Positions 17,030 through 27,258 of a stretch of 64,000 nucleotides of DNA are shown piece by piece (the stretch's first letter is position 1; each line of letters starts with the position of its first letter). The position numbers and the translations under genes were made by a program. The notes beneath the pieces are model-generated. The model was not told the DNA's origin. It worked only from the letters and a program-made list of their open reading frames with translations, and did no database searches. Source of the stretch: Pedobacter sp. L105 (GTDB lineage: Bacteria > Bacteroidota > Bacteroidia > Sphingobacteriales > Sphingobacteriaceae); NCBI RefSeq assembly GCF_009765875.1, contig NZ_LMUP01000009.1, positions 1 to 64,000 on the forward strand. The letters run 5' to 3'.

Positions 17030-17806
17030 ATGGAACTTAAAAATAACACTATACTCATCACCGGCGGAACAAGTGGCTTCGGATTAATATTCGCTAAAAG
17101 ACTGCTGGAACTAAAAAACAACGTCATTGTAACGGGCAGGGATGCTGTGAAATTAGCGTCAGCTAAAAAAAACTTACCAGGTTTACATACTTTCCAAAGT
17201 GATGTAAGCAATCCGGAAGAGATATCCGCACTATATGAAAAAGTAATCAGGCAATTTCCTGATCTCAATATATTAATTAATAATGCCGGTCAAATGCGCG
17301 CGATCAGCCTTCATGACACATCGATAGGCCTAACCGATATTACCCGCGAGGTAGAAACCAACCTGATGGGCCCTATCCGCATGGTACAGGCATTTCTTCC
17401 GCACTTAAAACAGATGAAATCGGCTGCCATAGTAAATGTAACATCAGGTCTTTCTATGGTTCCGTTTCCGATAGCACCAATTTATGGCGCTACAAAATCC
17501 GGCTTGCGGTCTTACACCAAATCGCTGCGCGTGCAACTTAAAAATACAAAAGTAGAAGTATTTGAATTAGTTGCCCCGGCTGCAAACACACCTTTAAACG
17601 ATCAATTTGAGGGTATGGACGGATTTGACATCAAATTAATGGATCCTTTAGAGATTGTCGATATGACAATAAAGGCTATGGAAAAGGGTAAGTATGAAGT
17701 ATATCCCGGCCTTTCCCGCATTTTGTTAATCATGAGCAGGCTTGCACCTGGTTTTTTATTAAAGCAATTGAGTAAAGCTGGTGCAAAACAAATGGTGGGT
17801 AATTGA
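17030..17806 (+). CDS. Short-chain dehydrogenase/reductase, DltE-like
   Basis: 258 residues. Rossmann motif TGGTSGFG (about 11-18), NNAG (about 85), catalytic Ser in VTSGLSM, and YGATKSG (Tyr/Lys of YxxxK, about 155-159). The overall pattern, including the long N-terminal TILITGGTSGFGL and a C-terminal hydrophobic tail (LLIMSRLAPGFLLKQLS), resembles DltE-type SDRs. It would reduce or oxidise a carbonyl/alcohol with NAD(P); the substrate is unknown. It is divergent from an AraC gene. ATG 17030 is preceded by a purine-rich AAAAAAAGAAAAAG. Confidence 0.85.
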   Translation: MELKNNTILITGGTSGFGLIFAKRLLELKNNVIVTGRDAVKLASAKKNLPGLHTFQSDVSNPEEISALYEKVIRQFPDLNILINNAGQMRAISLHDTSIGLTDITREVETNLMGPIRMVQAFLPHLKQMKSAAIVNVTSGLSMVPFPIAPIYGATKSGLRSYTKSLRVQLKNTKVEVFELVAPAANTPLNDQFEGMDGFDIKLMDPLEIVDMTIKAMEKGKYEVYPGLSRILLIMSRLAPGFLLKQLSKAGAKQMVGN

Positions 17807-17891
17807 AATCAGTAATGCCAATGGTGATAAGGCAATCTTACATAATCATTAGAAAATTATAACTTTCCCGATGATTTGATGTTTATGAATT

Positions 17892-18422
17892 ATGATCCGC
17901 AACATTGCTACTTCGTTTTTACTATTTTGTGCGCTGAGTACTGCTGCGCAGGATAGGGTAATTCCAGATTCATTAAAAGTTCCTAATGGAACCAGTTTAA
18001 TAACCCATGTTTATGCTAAAGGCGTACAGCAATATGTTTGTTCCCAGGATTCAAAGGATACCACCCGCTATTCCTGGGTATTTATAGCACCGAAAGCAGA
18101 TTTGTACAGCGATACCGACTATCATAAACTCGTTGGCAAACACTACCTGAATGCGGGGAAAAAACCAACATGGAAAATGAAGGATGGATCTACAATTAGT
18201 GGCTTAAAGCTGAAATCTGTGAAAGCTTCAGATAGCCTGTCTGTTCCGTGGTTGTTGTTGAAAGGGATAACGCCTGAAGGAACAGGGCAAGCTAAGGAGG
18301 TCACCTATATACAGCGTATCAATACCCGTGGTGGAAATTCGCCTTTAATAACCGGCACTCCGCCACGTAACGGCCAGTTGTTGGAAGTTCCCTATACCGC
18401 AGAATACCTTTTTTATAAATAA
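17892..18422 (+). CDS. Secreted DUF3455 family protein
   Basis: 176 residues with a signal peptide (about 1-20, ending CALSTAAQ). The mature part has the DUF3455 pattern: PNGTSLITHVYAKGVQQYVC (about 36-55), YSWVFIAPKADLYSD, GKHYLNAGKKPTWKMKDGS, and a C-terminal YTAEYLFYK. Members are small secreted proteins of unknown function, found in bacteria and fungi. The gene follows the SDR by 85 bp in the same direction, so they may be co-expressed, but no functional link is known. Confidence 0.8.
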   Translation: MIRNIATSFLLFCALSTAAQDRVIPDSLKVPNGTSLITHVYAKGVQQYVCSQDSKDTTRYSWVFIAPKADLYSDTDYHKLVGKHYLNAGKKPTWKMKDGSTISGLKLKSVKASDSLSVPWLLLKGITPEGTGQAKEVTYIQRINTRGGNSPLITGTPPRNGQLLEVPYTAEYLFYK

Positions 18423-18472
18423 AATAGAAGGAGATGAACAGCGGCGTTTTTCAGTTCTCCTTTTTCATATTT

Positions 18473-19417
18473 CTATGATAGTTGCAGGTTTACGCTGGTT
18501 TCTTGTTGTTCTAAACCTGTTAGTATGATGCTTGATTTCCATAACTCAGCCTGGAAAGTTTGATTATGGGAATCGGCCGACGAGTCTGTGACCTGCCCTC
18601 GTTTGTAATATATCCCGCTTAATAGTTGTAATTCTTGCGAACAGGCCAATTTTGCCAACCTTTTGCCGGATGTTGCTGCACTAAATATATCCTTCTTTCC
18701 AAGAAGCAGGCTTAACTGTGTCAACAGACCGGCAACTAAACGCATGGGAGATGGGAGGGTTCTCAGGAATCCCGTACCGGGTACCTTTCCCGGATCAAAA
18801 GCATTTACCCTGATCTTTTTTTCGGTTAACTTCTGGTGCAGGGTATAGGCCGTTAAAATGTTGCAAAGTTTTGAGGTCGAGTAGCGCCGTTGTGCCACAA
18901 CCATTTCACTGTCATTTGATATTTCCGGAAAAGCCAGATTTCTGCCACTTGTATATTCTGGTGGCGCAATGCCGGTATGATTTGCTGGATCGTGCACTCC
19001 GCTGGAAGTAAATGTGATACTCCCGTTTTCTTCGATAAAAGGCAGCAACAATAAAGTCAAATAGAATCCGCCGAGGTGGTTTGTGCCGAAGGTAGTTTCA
19101 AAGCCGTCCATTGTGTAAGAGGTTTTACCCATAAATAGCCCCCCGGCATTGTTGATCAAAGCTGATATAACAGGTTGGGGCAACATGGCAAAATCAGTAG
19201 TAAACTTTTTTATTGATTTCAGCGAAGCTAAGTCCAGCACCCAGCAAACTAAATTTTGATGACCGGTTTTGCGCTGTATTTGTTTTACAGCCTCTTCTCC
19301 GATCTGTATATTTCTGCAGGCCAGGATAATTTGCGTATCCGGTGCGGTATTTGCCAGTTGCAACGCACATTCAAAACCTATTCCGCTATTCGCGCCTGTG
19401 ATGATAATTGATTTCAT
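18473..19417 (-). CDS. Short-chain dehydrogenase, retinol-dehydrogenase-like
   Basis: 314 residues, longer than classical SDRs, as in the WWOX/retinol dehydrogenase-like group. TGANSGIG (about 6-13), NNAG (about 90), TSSGVH and RRYSTSKLCN (catalytic Tyr/Lys) are present. An NAD(P)-dependent oxidoreductase of unknown substrate. It is convergent with the DUF3455 gene (50 bp) and lies downstream of the AraC gene at 19558 on the same strand, so it probably belongs to that regulator's unit. Confidence 0.85.
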   Translation of the reverse strand: MKSIIITGANSGIGFECALQLANTAPDTQIILACRNIQIGEEAVKQIQRKTGHQNLVCWVLDLASLKSIKKFTTDFAMLPQPVISALINNAGGLFMGKTSYTMDGFETTFGTNHLGGFYLTLLLLPFIEENGSITFTSSGVHDPANHTGIAPPEYTSGRNLAFPEISNDSEMVVAQRRYSTSKLCNILTAYTLHQKLTEKKIRVNAFDPGKVPGTGFLRTLPSPMRLVAGLLTQLSLLLGKKDIFSAATSGKRLAKLACSQELQLLSGIYYKRGQVTDSSADSHNQTFQAELWKSSIILTGLEQQETSVNLQLS

Positions 19418-19557
19418 TTTAATTTTAAAATATTTATGATTTTTACACTACTTAATTTTTTGGCATAAAATTCCCCTGCATACAAGCAACCGGAAGTTGC
19501 CGCATAGGCATCAAACAAAATATTTGATGGTGAACTAGAACTGTGAGCTGACCTTTT

Positions 19558-20481
19558 TTAATTAAAAGACCTTTTGAAAGCCAGTGGCGACACCTTGGTT
19601 TTGAGTTTAAACAGCTTACTAAAAGATTGTGAGTGTTCAAATCCCATTACATAGGCTACTTCACTGACGGAAAGATTGGTAGTTGATAGTTTTTCTTTTG
19701 CTTTCTCAATGAGCTTATCATGAATATGCTGTTGTGCATTTTGCCCCGTCAGCGAGCGCAATAGATCACTCAGGTATTGTGGGGAAATATTTAGGTTCTC
19801 TGCTAAATAATGTACAGTCGGAATTCCCTTGCTTAAAGACTTTTCGTTGCTGAAATATTCATCCAGTAAAAGTTCAAATTGTTGTAACAAAGCATTGCTG
19901 GTGGCCTTGCGGGTAATGAACTGACGTTTATAAAAACGCTTGGCATAATTGAGCAACAGCTCAATCTGCGTAACAATGACTTCCTGGCTAAAATCATCTA
20001 TTCTGCTGTTTAATTCTTCTTCAATGAGTTTAAACGTTGAAACGATCGTTGCCTTTTCCCGCTCGGAAAGGTGTAAAGCTTCATTTGTTGAATAGGAAAA
20101 GAATCCATATTGTTTGATCTTTCCAGACAAGGGATATCCAATAAAAAAGTCGGGGTGAACGAGTAACACATACTCCGAAATTCCATCTTTAGGCCCATCG
20201 TCTCTACTACCGATCAGTTGATTTGGTGCGGCAAATAACAATCCGCCTTCAGCAAAATCATAGTATCCCTGGCCGTATTTTAAAGATGCACTTAGTTTTG
20301 TCCGCAGGGATATTTTATAAAAATTAAGGAGATGGCTTCCCGAAGGCCGGACCACATGACCAGGCAGCCCGGTAGTGTTTACAAGACTGATCAGCGGATG
20401 GGCGGGCTTTGGTAAGCCAAAAGCCTGGTGAGCAGCTGATATAGAATCGAATTTGAGCGGGCTGTTATCTTTCTTTTTCAT
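19558..20481 (-). CDS. AraC-family transcriptional regulator
   Basis: 307 residues from ATG 20481 (an upstream TTG at 20502 is less likely). Sensor region about 1-190; HTH domain about 215-305 with VHYLAENLNISPQYLSDLLR, then SVSEVAYVMGFEHSQSFSKL and VSPLAFKRSF. The C-terminal half closely resembles the partial regulator at the right window edge (63731-64000), including the SGL/SDLL...TGQNAQQHIH and FEHSQSFSKLFK blocks, so the two are paralogues. It lies upstream of an SDR on the same strand, 140 bp away. Confidence 0.87.
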   Translation of the reverse strand: MKKKDNSPLKFDSISAAHQAFGLPKPAHPLISLVNTTGLPGHVVRPSGSHLLNFYKISLRTKLSASLKYGQGYYDFAEGGLLFAAPNQLIGSRDDGPKDGISEYVLLVHPDFFIGYPLSGKIKQYGFFSYSTNEALHLSEREKATIVSTFKLIEEELNSRIDDFSQEVIVTQIELLLNYAKRFYKRQFITRKATSNALLQQFELLLDEYFSNEKSLSKGIPTVHYLAENLNISPQYLSDLLRSLTGQNAQQHIHDKLIEKAKEKLSTTNLSVSEVAYVMGFEHSQSFSKLFKLKTKVSPLAFKRSFN

Positions 20482-20864
20482 AGCGGAACCTTTTAAATTC
20501 AAATTGTATGATTCAATTGAATCATCATCTGTTACTAAATGTATTTAATCCGTCAACCTAATTAGGGTATTCAAATTGTTTTACACTACGTTTAACGTTA
20601 CAAAAGTCAGTTTTAAAAACACCCGTTTTGTAGCCGATTTGAAGGACTTTGTAGCCAAACTAAGAAAAATGTAATTTTTTTGCACAGATAAATTTCACAT
20701 TGTCTTTAAAAATACTGTCTTGTTAATATACTGATTCAAATGTCTGATAAACTTTTGAACTACAGTACAAAACAATGAGATTTTAAAATGACGCCTTTTG
20801 CGATACCCAACAAACTAAAACTGCTAAAAAAGAAAGGCTTATCGCCAAGTGGTTACTACCAAAT
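20482..20864. other. Intergenic region between AraC gene and GH97
   Basis: No real gene. A 26-codon frame near 20787 is too short and unsupported. Probably contains the AraC promoter (reading left) and the 3' trailer of the glycosidase operon. Confidence 0.5.
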
Positions 20865-22787
20865 TTAATTTAATACCGGCTTTATTAATAAACAGGCACC
20901 CCCGCCCGGAGCCAGTTTTACCGTTATGTTATCGGCACCGGTAACTGTTTTTACCTTAGTTTGGAGTACTTCCCTGTTGGTAAGATAATTTGCGTCCTTC
21001 CCGTCTTGTGTGATCTCGACTTCAAATTTACCCTTTGGCAAAAACGACAAGGGTATGTTTATAGTTCTGCCTGTTTCATTGGACGCTGCGCCTATCAGGT
21101 AGGCATTGTGACTTTGACGCATCATGACGATGTATTCGCCGATTTCCCCGGCCAGGGTTTTACTTTCTTTCCAGGGCATTTTTTCTGCTGAAATAAACCG
21201 TAGCAGCGCGGGGTATTGGAGATAAAATTCGGGTATATCAGGTAATACCGTTGCGCCGGAGAATACGATAAGGGTTCTTGCAGCCTCTGAAACCACTGTG
21301 GAAGGAACAGGTTGATTTTCATCTATTCGGGTAGTATTACCTTGTCTCAGATCAAACATGCCATTGCACATATCTATTGGGCCTGCTATCATATTTACAA
21401 ATGCCGAAGTCACGAAAGTTGAAGGCATAAATACTTTGTGTCCATCCGACTGTGACTGGCAATATTCACGGGTCACTGCATTGGGCCATGTACGCATCTG
21501 GCCATAGGGGTGTACAGGGCCGTCATGAAAGTCTACTAACAGGTGATTTTTAGCACATAACCCGGTAACCTTTCTCGTCCAAACATTTTTCTCTTCGGGG
21601 CTACCATTCATAAAACCGTATTTTACGCCAGCGGCCCCCCAATCTCCGTAATGTTTTAGTGTTGCTTCTATCGGGTATTTTTTTCCGGCAACGTCATTTA
21701 AATAGAGCCAGATACCTACGTTTTTACTTTTTGCGTATTGAATCAGTTTTCTCACATCGCCCACTTTGTTGCCGTTGAGCGGGTCTGAATCTTTGTCATT
21801 CTCAGGCCCGTACCAGTCAGCGTCCAATATGAGGTAAAGAATACCTTGTTTTGAAGCAAAATCCACGGCACGTAACCAGGATGGGTAAGACATGGTATAG
21901 GTAAACCCATTTACAACGGCGCCATTCATACGCCAATCCCATACGGCAACGCCGGGTTTAACCCATGAAAAATCTATATTTTTTGCAGGTGCCGGGTTCA
22001 GCAATTCTATAAGATGTGAATCTATCAGCGCACCGGGTGAATTGCCAATAACAATTGTACGCCACGCCGAAACATAACCCGGGGTTAATGCCGCCGGCTT
22101 TGAAAGCACCGTAAAATTTAGCGTGCTTTTATCTGAATGTAATAAAAGCGGTTCTCCCTCACGAAGATCTGCCTCATGAACCGCAAGGTAGTTTGCATTA
22201 TCAACTTTTATGGTCATCACCGGCATGCGGGTACCATTACAATCCGTCAATTTTTCCGGGCCGATGTTGCTGTTCTCTCCGTTGTAGTACCAGGCTGTAT
22301 AGTCGCCTGCAAAATTAAAACCGGTCAGTTCCGAGGTCACTTTAACTTGATAACTTTCTGATTTTGGTATCAGATACCTGAACGCAACCCCATCATTATA
22401 AGCCCTTACTTCGATCACTAACTTTTTTATTGCCGAACCGGGAGATGATAAAGTAACTGTCATTTGGTTATACACTTCCGGAACGATAGCCCGCTTGCCC
22501 CAAACCGGTTTCCAAACTGTATTAATATCCTGCTTTGTGATATGATCTACCTTCCAATTAGTTGCAGAAGGTATGGTAGTACCATCTTCTATCTTGAAAC
22601 CCATGGGAGATGGATTTATCAACTGTTTTTTATTTACTTGCAGTTGATACGTGAATATACCATCGGCCCTTTTTGTAAGGGTGATACAATTCTTCGTATT
22701 CGGGGATAGTAATACATAAGTGTGATGCTTAGCCTTTACAGAACCAAATAAAAATACCGCAGTAATAAATAATAGAGCATGTTTCAT
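20865..22787 (-). CDS. Glycoside hydrolase family 97 (non-Asp-nucleophile type)
   Basis: 640 residues with a signal peptide (about 1-19). N-terminal beta-sandwich (about 25-260), a (beta/alpha)8 barrel (about 275-550) and a C-terminal sandwich, as in GH97. In the barrel, WLYLNDVAGKK, AAGVKYGFMNGSPEEK (385-400), LLVDFHDGPVHPYGQMRTWP and NAVTREYCQSQ (E441) are seen. At the place where retaining GH97 enzymes have the Asp nucleophile (compare VKIDFM in the neighbour, 22854-24818) this one has Gly (VKYGFM). That fits the inverting SusB-like group that uses glutamates, or another subgroup. Substrate probably an alpha-glucoside or related alpha-glycan. It is last in the GH2-GH92-GH97-GH97 operon; 66 bp separate it from the gene before. 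Confidence 0.9.
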   Translation of the reverse strand: MKHALLFITAVFLFGSVKAKHHTYVLLSPNTKNCITLTKRADGIFTYQLQVNKKQLINPSPMGFKIEDGTTIPSATNWKVDHITKQDINTVWKPVWGKRAIVPEVYNQMTVTLSSPGSAIKKLVIEVRAYNDGVAFRYLIPKSESYQVKVTSELTGFNFAGDYTAWYYNGENSNIGPEKLTDCNGTRMPVMTIKVDNANYLAVHEADLREGEPLLLHSDKSTLNFTVLSKPAALTPGYVSAWRTIVIGNSPGALIDSHLIELLNPAPAKNIDFSWVKPGVAVWDWRMNGAVVNGFTYTMSYPSWLRAVDFASKQGILYLILDADWYGPENDKDSDPLNGNKVGDVRKLIQYAKSKNVGIWLYLNDVAGKKYPIEATLKHYGDWGAAGVKYGFMNGSPEEKNVWTRKVTGLCAKNHLLVDFHDGPVHPYGQMRTWPNAVTREYCQSQSDGHKVFMPSTFVTSAFVNMIAGPIDMCNGMFDLRQGNTTRIDENQPVPSTVVSEAARTLIVFSGATVLPDIPEFYLQYPALLRFISAEKMPWKESKTLAGEIGEYIVMMRQSHNAYLIGAASNETGRTINIPLSFLPKGKFEVEITQDGKDANYLTNREVLQTKVKTVTGADNITVKLAPGGGACLLIKPVLN

Positions 22788-22853
22788 TTTTGACTTTGGT
22801 TTACCTGGTTAGGGGTTTTATCTGGGATGAGAGATTACTGTTATGCAGGCAAG

Positions 22854-24818
22854 TTATTCCAGCCTTGCCGCCCATCCGCCATTACGCACCATTTTGATGG
22901 TCATTTGGTCGCCAGCCTTAACGTGAACCACTTTTTTGCGGTAATCCATGGCCTGTTTGCCTGCGTTAATTCCATCTTCAAAATAGGTCATGGTGTACGT
23001 TTTGTTCTTTTCCAGGAAATCAAAATTAAGCGTCAACGTTCTCGTATTTTCTTTTCCATTGGTGATCCCACCGATAAACCATTTTTTTCCTTTTCTTTTG
23101 GCAACCACGGCCACCTCTCCGGCAATTGCCGAAAGGGCTTTTGTCTCGTCCCAGGTTGTAGGCACGCTGGTAATAAATTCCGTACAATCGGGATTACGGT
23201 AATATAGGGTAGGATTATCTGCCAGCATTTGTATGCCACTTTCAAAAACCACATACAAAGCCATCTGGCTAACACGGGTTCCAATGGCAGATGCATTTGG
23301 CCTGGCCGACTTGTTTACTTCAGGTTGCATATTGATCATGGCGCCGGGGGTAAAATCCATCGGGCCGACTGCATTACGCATAAAAGGCAAATAGATACTG
23401 TTGTCTGGATAACATCCGCCCATCTGCTCTAATCCCCTAACACCTTCATAGGAGATCAGGTTAGGGTACCTATATTCCAACCCTGCAGGTTTAAAAGCCC
23501 CATGGAAATCAACAAAAATGTGATGTTTCGCCGCTTCTTTGACTACATCCTCATAATAGTTTACCATCCACTGATCGCTTCTTTCCATGAAATCGATCTT
23601 TACTCCCTTTATGCCCCATTGTTCAAAAGTTTTAAATACATCCATGTTGTTGTGCACTGTTAACCAGCTTAACCACAGAATGATGTCTACATTTTTGGTT
23701 TTACCATAACGGATCAGTTCCTTCACATCCACTTTTGCATTTGGCGTATAGGGATCTTCTATGGTTTTTGCCCAGCCTTCATCCATCACAATATATTTTA
23801 CGCCATACTTCGAAGCAAAGTCAATATAATACTTATAGGTGTCCAGGTTGTAGCCCGAAACAAAGTTTACATCAGGGCCGTATGGGGTAGCATCATTCCA
23901 CCATTCCCAGCTGGCCTGGCCCGGTTTAATCCAGGAAGGATCTGCAATTTTGCTTTTTCCGGCAAGCTTAAGGGTCATGGTATTTTCAAGTATTTTCTTA
24001 TCGTCATTCGTGATCACGAAATAGCGCCACGGGAAATTTCTCTTGCCGGTGGTTTTGGCAATGTAATCTGCCGACTTAAGGATCTTTAAACTTCTGTCCC
24101 CATCAGGTCCAAATTGTAGCGGTACTTTCGGGAAAGTAGCCTCTACACCATTGCTGCCGGTTCCCTTTAAAAACATGGCCGGATAATCAGAAAGATCTGA
24201 CTCGCTGAATAATATTTTATATTGATTTTTCGTGTCAATCAGGGCGGGAAGGTCGGCTATTTTATCTTCAGGCTTCCATTGTTTAGAGTCAACGTGTTGA
24301 TATAACTCCTCGTAAGCTGTTTTGAAACTATTGTTTTGCTGCAGATGCAACAGGTAATCTGACGGGAAATTAATAGCCAGGTTTTCATTCATCACTTCAA
24401 TACTATCGTTTTTATTGGTGATAAAGCGATAGGAAATCCCATCATCAAAAGCCCGGAACTCAACGGAGAAATTCCCTTTAAAATTCAATAGCAGGGTGTT
24501 GTAAACACTTTTTACGGATGCATATTTTAACGAAACATAAGGGGTAATTACCTCTTCAGCTTTTGTGATTTTACTGTTTAAAAGTTTAGGTTTCTGGCCA
24601 AGCACTTCATTTTTTAATACCAGTGCCAGCTGGGCATTGGTAAATAACAAATTGCCTTTTGCACTTACAGCATAGCTTATATTATCCCCAATACTTACAG
24701 TTACGTTTAGGTCGCCATTTGGAGACTTCAATACCAATGGTATTTGCTGGGCAAATAATACCGCAGGGCATCCGGAAAGTAAGATCAGTACTACTAAAAG
24801 TTTTTTAATTAAATTCAT
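22854..24818 (-). CDS. Glycoside hydrolase family 97 (retaining, alpha-galactosidase-like)
   Basis: 654 residues with a signal peptide (about 1-24, ending VLFAQQ). GH97 N-terminal domain, then the barrel with WEWWNDATPYG (304-314), YIVMDEGWA (342-350), WGIKGVKIDFMERSD (401-415; D409 is the expected nucleophile), IFVDFHGAFKPAG and NLISYEGVRG (E458, likely acid/base region). The retaining GH97 pattern is known from alpha-galactosidases. Exported to the periplasm. It follows GH92 with a 191-bp gap and precedes the other GH97. All visible key residues are intact. Confidence 0.92.
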   Translation of the reverse strand: MNLIKKLLVVLILLSGCPAVLFAQQIPLVLKSPNGDLNVTVSIGDNISYAVSAKGNLLFTNAQLALVLKNEVLGQKPKLLNSKITKAEEVITPYVSLKYASVKSVYNTLLLNFKGNFSVEFRAFDDGISYRFITNKNDSIEVMNENLAINFPSDYLLHLQQNNSFKTAYEELYQHVDSKQWKPEDKIADLPALIDTKNQYKILFSESDLSDYPAMFLKGTGSNGVEATFPKVPLQFGPDGDRSLKILKSADYIAKTTGKRNFPWRYFVITNDDKKILENTMTLKLAGKSKIADPSWIKPGQASWEWWNDATPYGPDVNFVSGYNLDTYKYYIDFASKYGVKYIVMDEGWAKTIEDPYTPNAKVDVKELIRYGKTKNVDIILWLSWLTVHNNMDVFKTFEQWGIKGVKIDFMERSDQWMVNYYEDVVKEAAKHHIFVDFHGAFKPAGLEYRYPNLISYEGVRGLEQMGGCYPDNSIYLPFMRNAVGPMDFTPGAMINMQPEVNKSARPNASAIGTRVSQMALYVVFESGIQMLADNPTLYYRNPDCTEFITSVPTTWDETKALSAIAGEVAVVAKRKGKKWFIGGITNGKENTRTLTLNFDFLEKNKTYTMTYFEDGINAGKQAMDYRKKVVHVKAGDQMTIKMVRNGGWAARLE

Positions 24819-25009
24819 TTTTTTATAGGTTAGTAATCATAACAGCCTCAGCTGGATAGTATTTTATTCCTTCGCTCAACAACCCGATCATGCAATTTAA
24901 CTATACGTTTCAATAATCCAGAGCTTTGTTGCAAATTTTCAGATCTTTGCCCAGACGGCTAAACAGTTGCATTAGTTAGCATATAGTACAATTCTGCCAG
25001 ATTGCGCAT

Positions 25010-27256
25010 TTAGGGCGAAATACTTTCAGGCCGCTCTGCAGTCATTATAAATGTCAAATTCCCGCCTTTCATGATATCCCTATGATGGATGAAATTTGCA
25101 GCGTAGGGTTTACCATTTAACATGATCGATTTAACGTATTTGCAGGATGCAGACAAATTCTTCGCTTCAATTGTAAATGTTTTATGTCCTGGAACTTTAA
25201 GCTGTATTTTTTTTAGCTGCGGGGCCCCAAAGACATAATCGCCTCCAACAGGGTTAACGGGGTAGAAGCCCATTGCTGAAAAGAAGTACCATGCCGACAT
25301 CTGGCCACAATCGTCATTTCCAGATAGGCCATCTGGTTTATTCTGGTAAAACTTATCGCAAATTTCCCTTACCAGTTCCTGTGTTCTTTCCGGTTTGCCC
25401 AGTAGGGTAAATAAATAAGCTATATGATGGCTGGGCTCATTGCCGTGGGCATATTGTCCGATCAAACCTGTAACATCGCCCGTAAAACCGGTGCCCTCCT
25501 GTACCTCTTTCAATAGGAACAAAGAATCCAGCTTTGCTGCAAAAGCTTTATTGCCGCCTAGTAAAGCAGATAGGCCCTTAATGTCATGCTGCACCGACCA
25601 GCTGTATTGCCAGGCGTTGCCTTCCGTATAATCGCCACCGGCAGTAGAGGCGTGAGAAAGTGCTAAACTGCTAAAAGGACTTCTCCATTTCCCATTTGAA
25701 TCTTTGCCCCGCATCAGTTTGGTTTCCGGATCCAATAAATTTTTGTAAAACAGAGATCGTTTGTGGAAATAGTTGTAGTCGGCGGTTTTGTGTAAAGCTT
25801 TGGCCATTTGCGATGCTGCATAATCATCGTAAGCATATTCCAAAGTTCTGGAAACAGACTCCTCTTTGATCAGATCAAAGGGCAGGTAGCCAAACTTGTT
25901 ATAGATCTCCCAGTCTGACTTAGGATGATGCTGTGTGGAAGATGTTTTAATGGCCTGAAAAGCTTTCTCTGCATCAAATCCACGGATACCTTTTAAATAC
26001 GCATCAGCAATGACCGGTATGGAATGGTTCCCGATCATACAAAAATTTTCTTTGCCCCATAACAACCAAATGGGGAGGTAACCTTGCTGATCGTAATGCT
26101 CCAGCATCGTATTGATAAATCCACCAACGCGTTCAGGCGTAAGAATCGTATACAGGGGATGCGCTGCCCGGTAGGTGTCCCAAAGGGATAAAGTGGAATA
26201 ATAGTATCCGGATTTGCTCTTGAAAACTTTATTTTTGGCGCCCCTGTAGCTGCCATCTACATCTGCAATATTATTGGGTTGCACCAGCAAATGATAAAAG
26301 CTGGTATACAGGTTAACTTTTTGTGCAGTGCTTCCTGTTGCGGTTACTCTCGATAAATAGGTGTTCCACTGGCTGGTTGCTTTACGCTGGGTTTCATTGA
26401 AATTCCAGCCCGGTGTTTCTGCGGCTAAGTTGGCACGCGCCCCGGCGATGCTCACTGTAGAAAGGCCTATTTTAACCTTTAACTGTTCTCCTGGTTTCAG
26501 ATCAAATTCAAGCGCATACCGGGGGGCTTTCTCTCCTTTAAATGTTGGCAACACCGTTTTAGCGGTAATGGCACTGCTAAATTGAATCACATAGTAATAA
26601 TTTCGTTCTACCCAATGATTTACCTTGCTGTAACCCTCCATCTCGGTAGGGCTTGTAAAGGTGACTTCATTTTCAATTACCCGGTTGCGCAGTTGCTCTT
26701 CGGATGATACTAGCCCGGACTGAAGGTCGACAAGTAATTTTGCCTTTCCTTTTGCAGGGTTGTAAGTATACTGATGAAATGCGGTATGCGGTGTAGCAGT
26801 AAGCTCCACTTTTACCCCGAAGTCCTGAAGGGCAACGGTGTAATATCCCGGGTAGGCCTTTTCGGTTTCCTTTAAAAAACCGCTATGAAAATTATCCCTG
26901 TTTATTGATCCTGTAAAGGGTTGCAGTAACAGATCGCCAAGATCTGGGATACCCGTTCCGTTCAGGTGTGTTTGAGAAAATCCCCAGATCTGCTGGTCTT
27001 CATAGCGATAACCGGAGCAGTAATCCCAGCCCATATTTCCTGTTTCCGGACTTGCCTGAATCATCCCGAAAGGCACTGTTGCTCCCGGAAAAGTATGCCC
27101 GGTGTTTGCCGCTCCAATAAATGGATCAACAAAACGTGCGTTACCGCTTACCTGGCCCAAACAAATGGAAATACTTAACAGCGAGATCATGCAGCTGAGG
27201 TATAACCCATTTCTGGTGCTTCTGTTCATCATGGAGGTAAAAGTTGTAAGTTTCAT
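25010..27256 (-). CDS. Glycoside hydrolase family 92, alpha-mannosidase
   Basis: 748 residues with an N-terminal signal (hydrophobic about 18-34). Recognisable GH92 sequence from FVDPFIGAANTGHTFPGATV to GMIQASPETGNMGWDYCSGY, SLWDTYRAAHPLYT (about 354), GNEPSHHIAYLF (about 605) and SGNDDCGQMSAWYFFSAMGF (about 643). These carry the conserved acidic residues and the Ca-binding environment of exo-acting alpha-mannosidases. Acts in the periplasm on mannose-bearing glycans, e.g. N-glycans or yeast mannan. It is separated from GH2 by 2 bp, so tightly coupled. Alternative start at Met10 (MMNRSTR) gives a more typical signal peptide. Confidence 0.93.
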   Translation of the reverse strand: MKLTTFTSMMNRSTRNGLYLSCMISLLSISICLGQVSGNARFVDPFIGAANTGHTFPGATVPFGMIQASPETGNMGWDYCSGYRYEDQQIWGFSQTHLNGTGIPDLGDLLLQPFTGSINRDNFHSGFLKETEKAYPGYYTVALQDFGVKVELTATPHTAFHQYTYNPAKGKAKLLVDLQSGLVSSEEQLRNRVIENEVTFTSPTEMEGYSKVNHWVERNYYYVIQFSSAITAKTVLPTFKGEKAPRYALEFDLKPGEQLKVKIGLSTVSIAGARANLAAETPGWNFNETQRKATSQWNTYLSRVTATGSTAQKVNLYTSFYHLLVQPNNIADVDGSYRGAKNKVFKSKSGYYYSTLSLWDTYRAAHPLYTILTPERVGGFINTMLEHYDQQGYLPIWLLWGKENFCMIGNHSIPVIADAYLKGIRGFDAEKAFQAIKTSSTQHHPKSDWEIYNKFGYLPFDLIKEESVSRTLEYAYDDYAASQMAKALHKTADYNYFHKRSLFYKNLLDPETKLMRGKDSNGKWRSPFSSLALSHASTAGGDYTEGNAWQYSWSVQHDIKGLSALLGGNKAFAAKLDSLFLLKEVQEGTGFTGDVTGLIGQYAHGNEPSHHIAYLFTLLGKPERTQELVREICDKFYQNKPDGLSGNDDCGQMSAWYFFSAMGFYPVNPVGGDYVFGAPQLKKIQLKVPGHKTFTIEAKNLSASCKYVKSIMLNGKPYAANFIHHRDIMKGGNLTFIMTAERPESISP

Positions 27257-27258
27257 CC

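Noticed and set aside
20787..20864. 26-codon frame starting MTPFAIPNKLK
   Set aside because: Too short, no ribosome site and no similarity; likely chance.
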